Notes: generated by a model not told the origin, from the letters alone. A stretch of DNA of 31,586 bases from an uncultured Oscillospiraceae bacterium (GCA_910584395.1 CAJUAS010000021.1:1-31586); one strand, 5' to 3'; shown: positions 1 through 9,041, counted from the stretch's first letter. Numbers and translations are program-made.

Positions 1-271
1 CTACAACGGCAAGTGGTTTACCCCCCTGCGGGAGGCCCTTTCCGCCTTTGCGCTGGACACCCAGAAGCACGTCACCGGGCAGGTGAAGCTCAAGCTCTAC
101 AAGGGCAACATCATCACTGCCGCCGTGACCAGCCCGGAGACACTGTATTCCGAGAGTCTGGTGACCTTTGAGGAGAGCGACTACGACCAGAAGGATTCTC
201 AGGGCTTTATCAACCTCTGGGGTCTGCCCGACACGGTGCAGGCGCTGCGGGAGAAAGGTCTGCTGAAGTAA
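1..271 (+). CDS. argG: Argininosuccinate synthase, C-terminal end (partial)
   Basis: Only the last ~90 residues are in the window. The reading frame is open from base 2 and continues off the left edge. The visible part reads YNGKWFTPLREALSAF, then VTGQVKLKLYKGN and ESDYDQKDSQGFINLWGLP, which is the typical C-terminal helix and tail of ArgG. The enzyme joins citrulline and aspartate with ATP to give argininosuccinate in the cytoplasm. The stop lies 12 bases before argH, so the two are co-transcribed and catalyse consecutive steps. The ATP-binding PP-motif and the start are outside the window and cannot be checked. Confidence 0.93.
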   Translation, partial: YNGKWFTPLREALSAFALDTQKHVTGQVKLKLYKGNIITAAVTSPETLYSESLVTFEESDYDQKDSQGFINLWGLPDTVQALREKGLLK

Positions 272-283
272 GGGGCGATTCCG

Positions 284-1684
284 ATGAAATTATGGGCAGG
301 ACGTTTCCAGAAGGAAACCGATGGGCTTGTCAACGATTTCAACTCCTCCATTTCCTTCGACGCGCGGCTTTACAAGCAGGACATCGAAGGGTCGATCGCC
401 CATGCCACCATGCTGGGCAAGCAGGGCATCATTGAGGAGCATGAGGCTTCGAGGATCATCGACGGGCTGAAAACCATTCTGCGGGACATTGAAGCGGGCA
501 CTGCCGAGCTGACCGAGGACAGCGAGGACATCCACATGAACGTGGAGCGGCTGCTCACCGAGCGCATCGGGGACACGGGCAAGCGGCTTCACACCGCCCG
601 GTCGCGGAACGATCAGGTGGCGCTGGACTTCCGGATGTTCGTCCGCGCCGAGATCCCTGAGATCAAGGGGCAGATCTTGGCGCTGGAGACGGTTTTGGCG
701 GGCAAGGCCAAGGCCCATGTGGATACGGTGATGCCGGGGTATACCCATATGCAGCGGGCGCAGCCCACCACCTTTGCCCATGTGCTCATGGCCTACGCCA
801 ATATGTTCCGCCGGGACGTGACCCGGCTGGAGGACTGCTTGGCGCGGCTGGACGAGTGCCCCTTGGGCGCGGGGGCGCTGGCCACCTCTACTTATCCCGT
901 GGACCGCTTTGAAACGGCGCATCTGCTGGGCTTTTCCAAGCCCATGGACAACTCCATGGACGCGGTGTCCGACCGGGATTTCGCGCTGGAGCTGTTATCA
1001 GACCTGTCCATTTTGATGACCCACCTCTCCCGGTTCGCCGAGGAGATCATTTTGTGGTGCTCTTGGGAGTTCAAGTTTGCCGAGCTGGACGACGCCTACT
1101 CCACCGGATCGTCCATCATGCCCCAGAAGAAGAACCCCGACGTGGCCGAGCTGGTGCGGGGCAAGGCGGGACGGGTGTACGGCTCGCTCATCACCCTGCT
1201 GACGGTGATGAAGGGCCTGCCGCTGGCGTATAACAAGGATATGCAGGAGGACAAAGAGCCGGTGTTCGACGCCATCGACACGGTGAAGCTCTGCCTGCCG
1301 GTGTTTGCCGCCATGGTGGACACCCTCACCATCCTCCCCCGGAACATGGAGCGGGCGGCGCAGGTGGGCTTTATCAACGCCACCGACTGCGCCGACTATC
1401 TGGTGAAGAAGGGTCTCCCGTTCCGAGACGCCTATATGATCGTGGGGCGGCTGGTGAACCTGTGTACCAAGAGCGGGGACACGCTGGACACCCTCACCCT
1501 GCGGGATTTCCGGGCCATTTCCAAGCTGTTTGACTCCGACGTGTATCAGGCGCTTCAGCTCAAGACCTGCGTCAACCAGCGCAAGGTGTACGGCGGGCCG
1601 TCCAGAGAGAGCGTGGAACAGCAGATCGCCAATTTGGAGGCGTTCATCGCCGCCCATAAGGATGTGGGAAGCGATGAAGCCTAA
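284..1684 (+). CDS. argH: Argininosuccinate lyase
   Basis: 466 residues, the usual family length. It splits argininosuccinate to arginine and fumarate, the last step of the pathway. The fumarase/aspartase superfamily signature GSSIMPQKKNPD is at about residues 275-286 and carries the mobile catalytic serine loop. The N-terminal MKLWAGRF, the HTARSRNDQV stretch near 103-112 and YTHMQRAQPTT near 153-163 are all standard ArgH blocks. The ATG lies 12 bases after the argG stop. The 3' end overlaps the argC start by 11 bases, which suggests translational coupling. No missing motif was seen. Confidence 0.97.
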   Translation: MKLWAGRFQKETDGLVNDFNSSISFDARLYKQDIEGSIAHATMLGKQGIIEEHEASRIIDGLKTILRDIEAGTAELTEDSEDIHMNVERLLTERIGDTGKRLHTARSRNDQVALDFRMFVRAEIPEIKGQILALETVLAGKAKAHVDTVMPGYTHMQRAQPTTFAHVLMAYANMFRRDVTRLEDCLARLDECPLGAGALATSTYPVDRFETAHLLGFSKPMDNSMDAVSDRDFALELLSDLSILMTHLSRFAEEIILWCSWEFKFAELDDAYSTGSSIMPQKKNPDVAELVRGKAGRVYGSLITLLTVMKGLPLAYNKDMQEDKEPVFDAIDTVKLCLPVFAAMVDTLTILPRNMERAAQVGFINATDCADYLVKKGLPFRDAYMIVGRLVNLCTKSGDTLDTLTLRDFRAISKLFDSDVYQALQLKTCVNQRKVYGGPSRESVEQQIANLEAFIAAHKDVGSDEA

Positions 1685-2630
1685 GGTATATATCGACGGG
1701 CAGGCGGGGACGACGGGACTGCAAATTTATGAACGGCTTCAAGGCCGGGACGACATCGACCTCCTCACCATTGACCCGGACAAGCGCAAGGATGAGCGCG
1801 CCCGCCGGGAATGTCTCAACGAAGCGGACTTGGCCATCCTGTGCCTGCCCGACGAGGCGGCGCAGGAGGCGGTGGGTCTGATTGCCAATGACCGCACCCG
1901 GGTGATCGACGCGTCCACCGCCCACCGCACGGCGGAGGGCTGGGAGTACGGCCTGCCTGAGCTTAGGAGACAGCGGGAGAAGCTCCGCGCTGCAAAACGG
2001 GTGGCAAACCCCGGATGTTATGCCACCGGGGTCATCATGCTGGTGCGGCCGCTGGTGGGCGCGGGGTTTTTGAGCGCAGACTATCCCCTTGCCGTCCACG
2101 CCCTGTCCGGGTACACCGGGGGCGGGAACAAGGCCATCGGGCAGTATGAGGCGGAAACGCGCCCTGCGGAGCTTTCCGCCCCCCGGCACTATGCGCTGGG
2201 CCTGTCCCACAAGCACATCCCCGAGATCATGGCCCCGACGGGCCTCCGCCGCAAGCCTGTCTTCTGCCCCATCATCTGTGATTTTCCCCGGGGGATGGCG
2301 GTGTCCGTGCCGCTGGCCCTGTCGTGGATGGGCGGGGTGGATCTGAAGCTCCTGCGAAAGTGCTATGAGCACTATTATCAGGGGGAGAAGCTGGTGACCA
2401 TCGCCCCGGAAACCGCCCCGGAGGACGGCTTTTTGGGGAGCAACAACTTTGCGGGGCGGGACGATCTGGAGCTGTCCATCTGCGGAAGCGGCGATCAGGC
2501 GGTGGTCTTTGCCCGGTTCGACAATCTGGGCAAGGGCGCGTCCGGCGCGGCGGTGCAGAACATGAATATCATGCTGGGCTTTGAGGAGACCAAGGGACTC
2601 AATATCCCTGCGAAGGAGGAATTGGCATGA
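1674..2630 (+). CDS. argC: N-acetyl-gamma-glutamyl-phosphate reductase, short (type 2) form
   Basis: 318 residues, starting at the ATG inside the end of argH; MKPKVYIDGQAGTTGLQI is the family N terminus. The frame is open further upstream to 1530, but that extension only shadows argH. The enzyme reduces N-acetylglutamyl phosphate to the semialdehyde with NADPH. GQAGTTG at residues 9-15 is the nucleotide-binding loop. The catalytic cysteine is C115 in NPGCYATG, and SGYTGGGNKAIGQ and LGKGASGAAVQNMN follow as expected. The overall sequence fits the roughly 310-residue type 2 class (as in many proteobacteria) rather than the 340-residue class usual in Bacillus. It overlaps argJ by an ATGA junction. 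Confidence 0.95.
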   Translation: MKPKVYIDGQAGTTGLQIYERLQGRDDIDLLTIDPDKRKDERARRECLNEADLAILCLPDEAAQEAVGLIANDRTRVIDASTAHRTAEGWEYGLPELRRQREKLRAAKRVANPGCYATGVIMLVRPLVGAGFLSADYPLAVHALSGYTGGGNKAIGQYEAETRPAELSAPRHYALGLSHKHIPEIMAPTGLRRKPVFCPIICDFPRGMAVSVPLALSWMGGVDLKLLRKCYEHYYQGEKLVTIAPETAPEDGFLGSNNFAGRDDLELSICGSGDQAVVFARFDNLGKGASGAAVQNMNIMLGFEETKGLNIPAKEELA

Positions 2631-3853
2631 AGGAGATCGCCGGCGGCGTGTGCGCCGCCAAGGGCTTTACTGCCGCGGGGGTACACTGCGGGGTGAAGGA
2701 AGGCTCTGACCCGGCCAAGAAAGATCTGGCCCTCATTCTCTCGGAGACGGAGTGTCAGGCGGCGGCGGTATACACCACCAACCGGGTGAAGGCCGCGCCC
2801 ATCTACGTCACTATGGAGCATTTAGAGGACGGGGTGTGCCGGGGGATCATCGCCAACAGCGGCAACGCCAACGCCTGCGCCCCGGAGAGCCATGAGAACG
2901 CCTTGGAGATGTGTACCATGGCGGCCACCGCCACCGGGCTGAAGGCGCAGGATTTCGTGGTGGCCTCCACCGGGGTCATCGGCCAGACCATCCGGTTAGC
3001 CCCCATTCAGGCGGGACTGCCGGGGCTGGCCAAGGAGCTGGCTCAAAGCCCGGAGGCCTCCGACGCGGCGGCCAACGCCATTATGACCACCGACACGGTG
3101 AAGAAGGAGATCGCGGTGGCGGTAGAGATCGGCGGCAAGACGGTCACCATCGGGGCGATCGCCAAGGGCAGCGGCATGATCCACCCCAATATGGGGACGA
3201 TGCTCTGCTTTATCACCACCGACTGCGCCATCACCCATGAGATGCTTCAGGACGCCCTCCATGAAGTCGTCCCCCGCACCTTCAACCGGGTCACCGTGGA
3301 CGGGGACACCTCCACCAACGATATGTGCGTGGTGCTGGCTAACGGTTTAGCGGGCAATGAACAGATCGAGTGGAAGGACGACGGTTACGCCGCCTTTGCG
3401 CAGGCCCTCCGCTACGTCTGCGAGCAGTTGGCCCGGGCCATCGCCGCCGATGGGGAGGGGGCAAGCCGGCTCATCACCTGCACGGTGCGCTCCGCCCGCA
3501 GCGAGGACAGCGCCGAGCGGCTGAGCAAGGCGGTGGTCGGCTCTGCGCTGGTGAAGGCCGCCATGTTCGGCGCGGACGCCAACTGGGGGCGGGTGCTGTG
3601 CGCCATGGGCTATTCCAAAGCCCCCTTCCGCCCTGAATATGTGGATATGAAGTTCGTCTCCGCCGCCGGGGAGGTGGCCGTGTGCGAAAAGGGCACGGGC
3701 CTTTCCTTTGACGAGGAGCTGGCCAAGAAGGTGCTGACCCAAGAGGAGGTCATCATCGACGTGTCCCTCAACGAGGGAGACCACGAGGCCACCTGCTGGG
3801 GCTGCGACCTCACCTATGACTACGTCAAAATCAACGGGGATTACAGAACATGA
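2627..3853 (+). CDS. argJ: Glutamate N-acetyltransferase / amino-acid N-acetyltransferase (ArgJ)
   Basis: 408 residues, normal length. ArgJ moves the acetyl group from N-acetylornithine to glutamate, so acetyl is recycled; some members also use acetyl-CoA. The precursor cleaves itself into alpha and beta chains before a threonine. Here KGSGMIHPNMGTML places the predicted nucleophile at T191, giving chains of about 190 and 218 residues. The residue before the threonine is glycine where most homologues have alanine. ANSGNANAC and the C-terminal DLTYDYVKINGDYRT are also typical. The start codon overlaps the argC stop (ATGA), and its own stop overlaps argB the same way. Whether it is mono- or bifunctional cannot be read from sequence; no argA is visible here. 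Confidence 0.96.
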   Translation: MKEIAGGVCAAKGFTAAGVHCGVKEGSDPAKKDLALILSETECQAAAVYTTNRVKAAPIYVTMEHLEDGVCRGIIANSGNANACAPESHENALEMCTMAATATGLKAQDFVVASTGVIGQTIRLAPIQAGLPGLAKELAQSPEASDAAANAIMTTDTVKKEIAVAVEIGGKTVTIGAIAKGSGMIHPNMGTMLCFITTDCAITHEMLQDALHEVVPRTFNRVTVDGDTSTNDMCVVLANGLAGNEQIEWKDDGYAAFAQALRYVCEQLARAIAADGEGASRLITCTVRSARSEDSAERLSKAVVGSALVKAAMFGADANWGRVLCAMGYSKAPFRPEYVDMKFVSAAGEVAVCEKGTGLSFDEELAKKVLTQEEVIIDVSLNEGDHEATCWGCDLTYDYVKINGDYRT

Positions 3854-4707
3854 GCCATTTTTCCAATTCTGACCGGGCGCAGGTGCTGGTGGAGGCCCTG
3901 CCCTACATCCAGACCTTCAACGGCAAGACCATTGTGGTGAAATACGGCGGCAACGCCATGGTGTCCGACGAGCTGCGAACCGCCGTCATTTCGGATATCA
4001 TCCTGCTGTCCCTCATCGGCGTGCGGGTGGTGGTGGTTCACGGCGGCGGGCCGGAGATCTCCGCCATGCTGAGGAAGATCGGCAAGGAGTCCAAATTTGT
4101 GGACGGCCTGCGCGTCACCGACGAGGAGACCATGGACGTCGTCCAGCAAGTGCTGTGCGGCAAGGTGAACAAGGACTTGGTCGCCACCCTCAACCGTACC
4201 GGCGGCAAGGCCATCGGCCTTTGCGGCATGGACGGGGGTCTCTTTCAGGCGGTGAAGCTGGACGAAAAATACGGTCAGGTGGGCGCGGTGACGCGGGTCG
4301 AGCCGGGGGCGGTGGTGGACTGCCTCAACGCGGGGTATGTGCCGGTGGTTTCCACCGTGGCGCAGGGGACGGACGCCGACGTGGCCTACAACGTCAACGC
4401 GGACACCGCGGCGGCCAAGCTGGCCATCGCGCTGGGGGCGGAAAAGCTGATCCTGCTCACCGACGTGCGCGGCCTGCTCCGCGACCCCAAGGACGAGGAC
4501 ACCCTGATCCCCGTCGTCCATCCCTCCGACGTGCCCGGTCTGGTAAAGGACGGGGTCATTCAGGGAGGGATGATCCCCAAGGTGGACTGCTGCGTGGAGG
4601 CGGTGCGCTCCGGGGTGCGCCGCGCCCATATTTTGGACGGACGCATCCCCCACTCCATCCTCATTGAGATGCTGTCCGACAGCGGCGTCGGCACGATGAT
4701 CCTGTAA
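3850..4707 (+). CDS. argB: Acetylglutamate kinase
   Basis: 285 residues. It phosphorylates N-acetylglutamate, the committed and usually regulated step. KYGGNAM near residue 35 and VVVHGGGPEI near 62 form the amino-acid-kinase phosphate loops. NVNADTAAAKLA and the C-terminal LIEMLSDSGVGTMI are standard. The N-terminal stretch before the kinase core (RAQVLVEALPYIQTFNGK) matches the extra helix found in hexameric, arginine-inhibited kinases. The arginine-insensitive E. coli form lacks it. I therefore infer end-product feedback at this enzyme. The start overlaps the argJ stop (ATGA), and argD follows after 13 bases. Confidence 0.97.
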   Translation: MSHFSNSDRAQVLVEALPYIQTFNGKTIVVKYGGNAMVSDELRTAVISDIILLSLIGVRVVVVHGGGPEISAMLRKIGKESKFVDGLRVTDEETMDVVQQVLCGKVNKDLVATLNRTGGKAIGLCGMDGGLFQAVKLDEKYGQVGAVTRVEPGAVVDCLNAGYVPVVSTVAQGTDADVAYNVNADTAAAKLAIALGAEKLILLTDVRGLLRDPKDEDTLIPVVHPSDVPGLVKDGVIQGGMIPKVDCCVEAVRSGVRRAHILDGRIPHSILIEMLSDSGVGTMIL

Positions 4708-4720
4708 GGAGGACAAGCTC

Positions 4721-5911
4721 ATGGATTTTCAAACGCTGGAGGCTTTGGACAAGCAATATGTGATGCAGACCTACGCCCGCTTCCCTGTGGCCTTTGACCA
4801 CGGAAGCGGCGCGACCCTTTATGACGTGGAGGGGAAGGAGTATATCGACTTTTCCTCCGGCATCGGGGTCAACTCTTTAGGGTACGGCAACGAGGACTGG
4901 GTCAACGCCATTGCCCAGCAGATCGTGAAGCTGGGGCACGTGTCCAACCTCTTTTACACCGCGCCCTATGTGGAGCTGGCCCAGACGTTGGCGGAACGCT
5001 CGGGCATGAGCAACGTGTTCTTTGCCAACTCTGGGGCGGAGGCCAACGAGGGCATGATCAAGCTGGCGCGGAAGTATTCCTTCGACAAATACGGCAAGGG
5101 GCGGGGGACGATCCTCACCCTGCGCCAGTCCTTCCACGGCCGCACCATCACCACCCTGTCCGCCACCGGGCAGGATGTGTTCCACAACTACTTCTTCCCC
5201 TTTAACGAGGGCTTCCGCTACGCCGCCCCCGACATGGACGGCGTTGCCGAGGTGGCAGGGCACGACGTGTGCGCCGTGATGCTGGAGCTGGTTCAGGGGG
5301 AGGGGGGCGTCCGGCCCATGGATCGGGCCTTCGTCCACGATCTGGCGGTGCTGTGCGCCGAGCGGGACTGGCTGCTGCTCATCGACGAGGTGCAGACCGG
5401 CGTAGGCCGCACGGGGACGCTGTTCGCCTACCAGCAATACGGGGTGCTTCCCGACGCGGTCTCCTTCGCCAAGGGTATCGCCGGAGGACTGCCCTTCGGC
5501 GGGATGATGGCAAATGAGAAGTGCCGGGAGGTGCTCACTGCGGGCACCCACGCCACCACCTTCGGCGGCAACCCTGTGTGCGCCGCCGCCGCCAAGGCGG
5601 TGCTGGATACCATGGACGAGACCTTCTTGGCCCACGTGAAGGAAAAGGGCGACTATTTACGCACCCGCATTGACGGTCTGCAGCTGCCCGGACTGGGCGC
5701 GACCCGCGGGCTGGGCCTGATGATCGGCATCGAGGTGGCCGAGGGCTTTGAGAACAAGGCGCTGTGCCGCAGGCTGCTGGAAAACGGCCTTGTGACCCTC
5801 ACCGCCGGAGGGAACGTCCTGAGGCTGCTGCCGCCCCTCACCATCACCAAGGAGGAAATGGACAAGGGCCTTGCCGTTTTGAAGAAGACCTTGGAGGAGG
5901 AAATTGCATGA
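4721..5911 (+). CDS. argD: Acetylornithine aminotransferase
   Basis: 396 residues, class III PLP aminotransferase. It converts N-acetylglutamate semialdehyde to N-acetylornithine using glutamate. The PLP Schiff-base lysine is K251 in SFAKGIAGGLPFGG, D222 in LIDEVQTGVGRTG contacts the pyridine nitrogen, and FANSGAEANEGMIKLAR and SFHGRT are standard. A strong AAGGAGG precedes the ATG by 8 bases in the 13-base gap after argB. The end overlaps argF (ATGA). Family members also act on succinyl-diaminopimelate, so a double role in lysine synthesis is possible but not shown. Confidence 0.96.
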   Translation: MDFQTLEALDKQYVMQTYARFPVAFDHGSGATLYDVEGKEYIDFSSGIGVNSLGYGNEDWVNAIAQQIVKLGHVSNLFYTAPYVELAQTLAERSGMSNVFFANSGAEANEGMIKLARKYSFDKYGKGRGTILTLRQSFHGRTITTLSATGQDVFHNYFFPFNEGFRYAAPDMDGVAEVAGHDVCAVMLELVQGEGGVRPMDRAFVHDLAVLCAERDWLLLIDEVQTGVGRTGTLFAYQQYGVLPDAVSFAKGIAGGLPFGGMMANEKCREVLTAGTHATTFGGNPVCAAAAKAVLDTMDETFLAHVKEKGDYLRTRIDGLQLPGLGATRGLGLMIGIEVAEGFENKALCRRLLENGLVTLTAGGNVLRLLPPLTITKEEMDKGLAVLKKTLEEEIA

Positions 5912-6837
5912 AAAAGGATCTTTTGAAGCTGTTAGATCTGTCTAAAGAGGACATTTTGCACATTTTAGACACCGCCGACCAGATGAAATACAGCCTGAAG
6001 CACGGCATCCCCCACCGGGTGCTGGAGGGCAAGACCCTTGCCATGATCTTTGAGAAGAATTCTACCCGCACCCGGGTGTCCTTCGAGACGGGGATGTATC
6101 AGCTGGGCGGCCACGCCCTCTTCTTGTCGGGGAAGGAGAGCCAGATCGGCCGGGGCGAGCCCATTGAGGACACCGCCCGGGTGCTGAGCCGCTACTGCGA
6201 CGGCATTATGATCCGCACCTACGCCCAAGATGAGGTGGAGACGCTGGCGAAGTACGCGTCCATTCCCGTCATCAACGGCCTTACCGACTTCTGCCACCCC
6301 TGTCAGGTGTTGGCCGACCTGATGACCGTGCGGGAGAAAATGACCCGGCTGGAGGGGCTGAAGCTCACCTTCATCGGGGACGGCAACAACATGGCCAACT
6401 CTCTCATCGTGGGCGCACTGAAATGCGGCATGAAGGCCGCCGTGGCCTGCCCGGAGGGGTACGACCCCGACCCTGCGGTGCTGGACTTTGCCAAGGGCTT
6501 CGGAAGGGATTTCACCCTCTGCCGCGATCCCAAGGAAGCCGCCGCCAACGCCGACGTGATGGTCACCGACGTGTGGGCGTCCATGGGGCAGGAGGAGGAA
6601 AAGGCCAAGCGGGAGAAATCCTTCGCGGGGATCTATCAGGTCAACGAGGACCTGATGAGGCTGGCCCACGAGGGCTGCATGGTGCAGCACTGCCTCCCCG
6701 CCCACCGAGGGGAGGAGATCACCGCTCAGGTCTTTGAAGCCCACGCCGACGAGATCTTCGAGGAAGCGGAAAACCGCCTCCACGCCCAAAAGGCGGTTAT
6801 GGCGCTTCTCATGGGAAACGCGGGGGTAAACGCGTAG
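5908..6837 (+). CDS. argF: Ornithine carbamoyltransferase
   Basis: 309 residues from the ATG that overlaps the argD stop; MKKDLLKLLDLSKEDI is the family N terminus. The open frame further upstream to 5764 is shadow inside argD. The enzyme makes citrulline from ornithine and carbamoyl phosphate. The carbamoyl-phosphate motif STRTR is at 52-56 and HPCQ at 130-133. The ornithine-binding DVWASMGQE begins at 221, and the catalytic HCLPAHRG is at 261-268. An upstream GGAGGAGG gives a strong ribosome site. This is the last gene of the arg operon; a terminator follows 29 bases later. Its position inside an argGHCJBDF set makes the biosynthetic role much likelier than a catabolic arginine-deiminase role. 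Confidence 0.97.
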   Translation: MKKDLLKLLDLSKEDILHILDTADQMKYSLKHGIPHRVLEGKTLAMIFEKNSTRTRVSFETGMYQLGGHALFLSGKESQIGRGEPIEDTARVLSRYCDGIMIRTYAQDEVETLAKYASIPVINGLTDFCHPCQVLADLMTVREKMTRLEGLKLTFIGDGNNMANSLIVGALKCGMKAAVACPEGYDPDPAVLDFAKGFGRDFTLCRDPKEAAANADVMVTDVWASMGQEEEKAKREKSFAGIYQVNEDLMRLAHEGCMVQHCLPAHRGEEITAQVFEAHADEIFEEAENRLHAQKAVMALLMGNAGVNA

Positions 6838-6866
6838 GGCGCGACTTCCCAGACGCGCCGAAAAAC

Positions 6867-6898
6867 AAAGGGACGGCTTCTGATGAAGCCGTCCCTTT
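6867..6898. terminator. Bidirectional terminator between argF and the EF-G paralogue
   Basis: A perfect 14-base-pair stem (arms 6867-6880 and 6885-6898, left arm AAAGGGACGGCTTC) encloses a TGAT loop. It ends in T-rich sequence on the plus strand and in GTTTTT when read on the minus strand. It sits between the convergent argF and EF-G-like genes and should stop both. A second GC-rich inverted repeat, GGCGCG at 6838-6843 with CGCGCC at 6854-6859, lies just upstream with no T-run. Confidence 0.88.
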
Positions 6899-6915
6899 TA
6901 TGTTTCGTGATGTGC

Positions 6916-8991
6916 TTATTCCTCGGCTTCCGCCTTGGCTTCGGCGATGACCTTGTCCTGAACGGGCTGGGGCGCGTCCTCATAGCGGATGAAGGAGAAG
7001 GTGAACGAGCCGCGGGACTGGGTCATGGACCTGAGGTCGATGGCGTAGGTGTCCATCTCGGCCATGGGCACTTCCGCGTCCAGCACCTGATTGCCCTCGC
7101 CGTCGGGGTTCATGCCCATGACGCGGCCACGGCGCTTGGTGATGTCGCCCATCACGTCGCCCATGTAGTTGTCGGGGATGGTGACATGAAGCTCGCCAAT
7201 CGGCTCAAGGAGGACGGGGGAAGCCTCGGGCATGGCGGCGCGGTAGGAGATCTGGGCGGCGGTCTTGAAGGCGATCTCGGAGGAGTCCACGGGGTGGTAG
7301 CTTCCGTCATAGAGGGTGGCCTTCAGGTTGACCACGGGGTAGCCTGCCAGCGGGCCGTGGACGACCGCTTCCCGGAGGCCCTTTTCCACCGCAGGGAAGA
7401 AGTTTTTGGGCACAGCTCCGCCGAACACCTCCTCGGCAAAGACCAGCTCTTCGGAGTCGGGGTTTGGCTCGAAGCGGATCCACACGTCGCCGAACTGGCC
7501 CGAGCCGCCGGTCTGCTTCTTGTGGCGGCCCTGCTTCTCCACCTTTTTGCGGATCTTCTCCCGGTAGGGGACTTTGGGGGTTTTCAGCTCCGCCTCCACG
7601 TTGAAGCGGCTCTTGAGCTTGCTCACCAGCACGTCCACCTGAATGTCGCCGGCGGCGTAGATGACCATCTGGTGGGTCTCGGCGTTGTTGACGAAATAGA
7701 AGGAGGGGTCTTCCTCGCACATGCGGTTCAGACCTTGGGCGATCTTGTCCTCCTGACCGCGGGTCTTGGGGGAAATGGCCACGGAGTAGCACGGCTCGGC
7801 AAAGGGGATGGGCTCGACCTTCACCACCTTGCGCGGCTCGCACAGGGTGTCGCCGGTCTTGAGCTTATCCATCTTGGACACCGCGCCGATGTCGCCGCAG
7901 CCCAGCTCCTTGACCTCCTCGGCTTTCTTGCCCTTGATGACATAGAGACGGCCCAGCTTCTCCGCCTCGTTGGTGCGGGCGTTGACCATGGGCATATCCG
8001 GCTTGATCGAGCCGGAGAGGACTTTGATGTAGGAGTATTTGCCGTACTGGTCGGAGACGGTCTTGAACACATAGGCGGCGGGCAGCGCGCCGGGGGCGGA
8101 CACAAAGGCGTCCACCTGACCCTCGGCGTTCTCCGCCATGAGGGGACGGCCCTCCAGAGGGGTGGGGAGCATCTCCACGATGGCGTCCAGAAGCATCCGC
8201 GTGCCCAGACCGCTCAGGGCGGAGCCGCACACCACGGGGAAGAGGGACAGCTCCTTCACGCCCTGACGCAGACCTTGGAGCATCTCGGCGTAGGTGAAGT
8301 CCTCGCCGGAGAAATACTTGTCCATGAACTCCTCGCTGGTCTCGGCAACGGACTCCTTCAGGGCGTCGTAAAGCTCGTCCAGAACGGGCTTCTTGTCCTC
8401 GGGCACTTCGATCTCGACGCGCTCGGCCTTCGGGCCGATCTCAAAGGCGCGCTTATGGAGGACGTCAATGATGCCGATGACCTTCTTGTTGGCGTCCCAG
8501 ATGGGGGCGGCCACGGGGGCGATGTTCTTGCCGAAGCGCTCCCGCAGGGTCTCAAAGGCGGCGTTGTAATCGGAGTTGTCCTCGTCGGTCTTGGAGATGT
8601 AGAGGAGACGGGGGATCTTCCGCTGTTCGCAGTATTTCCAAGCCTTCTCCGCGCCCACGCTCATGCCCGCCTTGGCGGAGCAGACGATGATGGCGGCGTC
8701 CGCCACCTGAAGGGCTTCCACCACCTCGCCGGCGAAGTCAAAGCCGCCGGGGGTGTCCAGAATGTTGATCTTACAGCCGTTATACTCCACGGGGGCGATG
8801 GCGGTGGAGATGGAGATCTGGCGGCGGATCTCCTCGGGATCAAAGTCGCACAGGGTGTTGCCGTCGGCGGTGTTGCCCAGACGGACAGTGCCCCCGGTGA
8901 TGTAAAGCATACTCTCCACCAGAGTGGTCTTGCCATTGCCTGCGTGGCCCAGCAGGCAGACGTTGCGGATGTTCTGTACGGAATAGCTCAT
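6916..8991 (-). CDS. EF-G paralogue (translation elongation factor G-like GTPase)
   Basis: 691 residues with the full EF-G domain order. The G domain includes the P-loop GHAGNGKT at 15-22 and DTPG at 79-82. Domain II covers about 290-390, and domains III-V carry GGSGQFGDVW at 495-504 and the domain IV tip SYHPVDSSE at 564-572. It differs from canonical EF-G. The P-loop is not AHIDAGKT. Switch I lacks RGITI, reading RRQISIST instead. The catalytic histidine of DTPGHVDF is glycine (G83), and the NKxD base-specificity motif is SKTD at 133-136. It therefore belongs to the EF-G-like/EF-G2 class and is not the housekeeping factor. Its ribosomal role is unclear, and GTP hydrolysis may be weak or absent. 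GAAGGAG at 9000-9006 supports the start. Confidence 0.9.
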   Translation of the reverse strand: MSYSVQNIRNVCLLGHAGNGKTTLVESMLYITGGTVRLGNTADGNTLCDFDPEEIRRQISISTAIAPVEYNGCKINILDTPGGFDFAGEVVEALQVADAAIIVCSAKAGMSVGAEKAWKYCEQRKIPRLLYISKTDEDNSDYNAAFETLRERFGKNIAPVAAPIWDANKKVIGIIDVLHKRAFEIGPKAERVEIEVPEDKKPVLDELYDALKESVAETSEEFMDKYFSGEDFTYAEMLQGLRQGVKELSLFPVVCGSALSGLGTRMLLDAIVEMLPTPLEGRPLMAENAEGQVDAFVSAPGALPAAYVFKTVSDQYGKYSYIKVLSGSIKPDMPMVNARTNEAEKLGRLYVIKGKKAEEVKELGCGDIGAVSKMDKLKTGDTLCEPRKVVKVEPIPFAEPCYSVAISPKTRGQEDKIAQGLNRMCEEDPSFYFVNNAETHQMVIYAAGDIQVDVLVSKLKSRFNVEAELKTPKVPYREKIRKKVEKQGRHKKQTGGSGQFGDVWIRFEPNPDSEELVFAEEVFGGAVPKNFFPAVEKGLREAVVHGPLAGYPVVNLKATLYDGSYHPVDSSEIAFKTAAQISYRAAMPEASPVLLEPIGELHVTIPDNYMGDVMGDITKRRGRVMGMNPDGEGNQVLDAEVPMAEMDTYAIDLRSMTQSRGSFTFSFIRYEDAPQPVQDKVIAEAKAEAEE

Positions 8992-9041
8992 TTGCCTCGC
9001 TCCTTCGTGTTGGAAGTGGTAGTTCCGAAAAACTATTAGTC

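Noticed and set aside
3841..4722. A 293-codon minus-strand frame over argB
   Set aside because: It is low-complexity and His/Asp/Gly-rich, fully overlaps argB and lacks a ribosome site or homology.
6883..9039. A 718-codon open frame on the plus strand opposite the EF-G paralogue
   Set aside because: Its product is rich in His, Gly and Leu with no recognisable domain, and it is the antisense frame of a clearly conserved gene. Long antisense frames are expected in GC-rich DNA.
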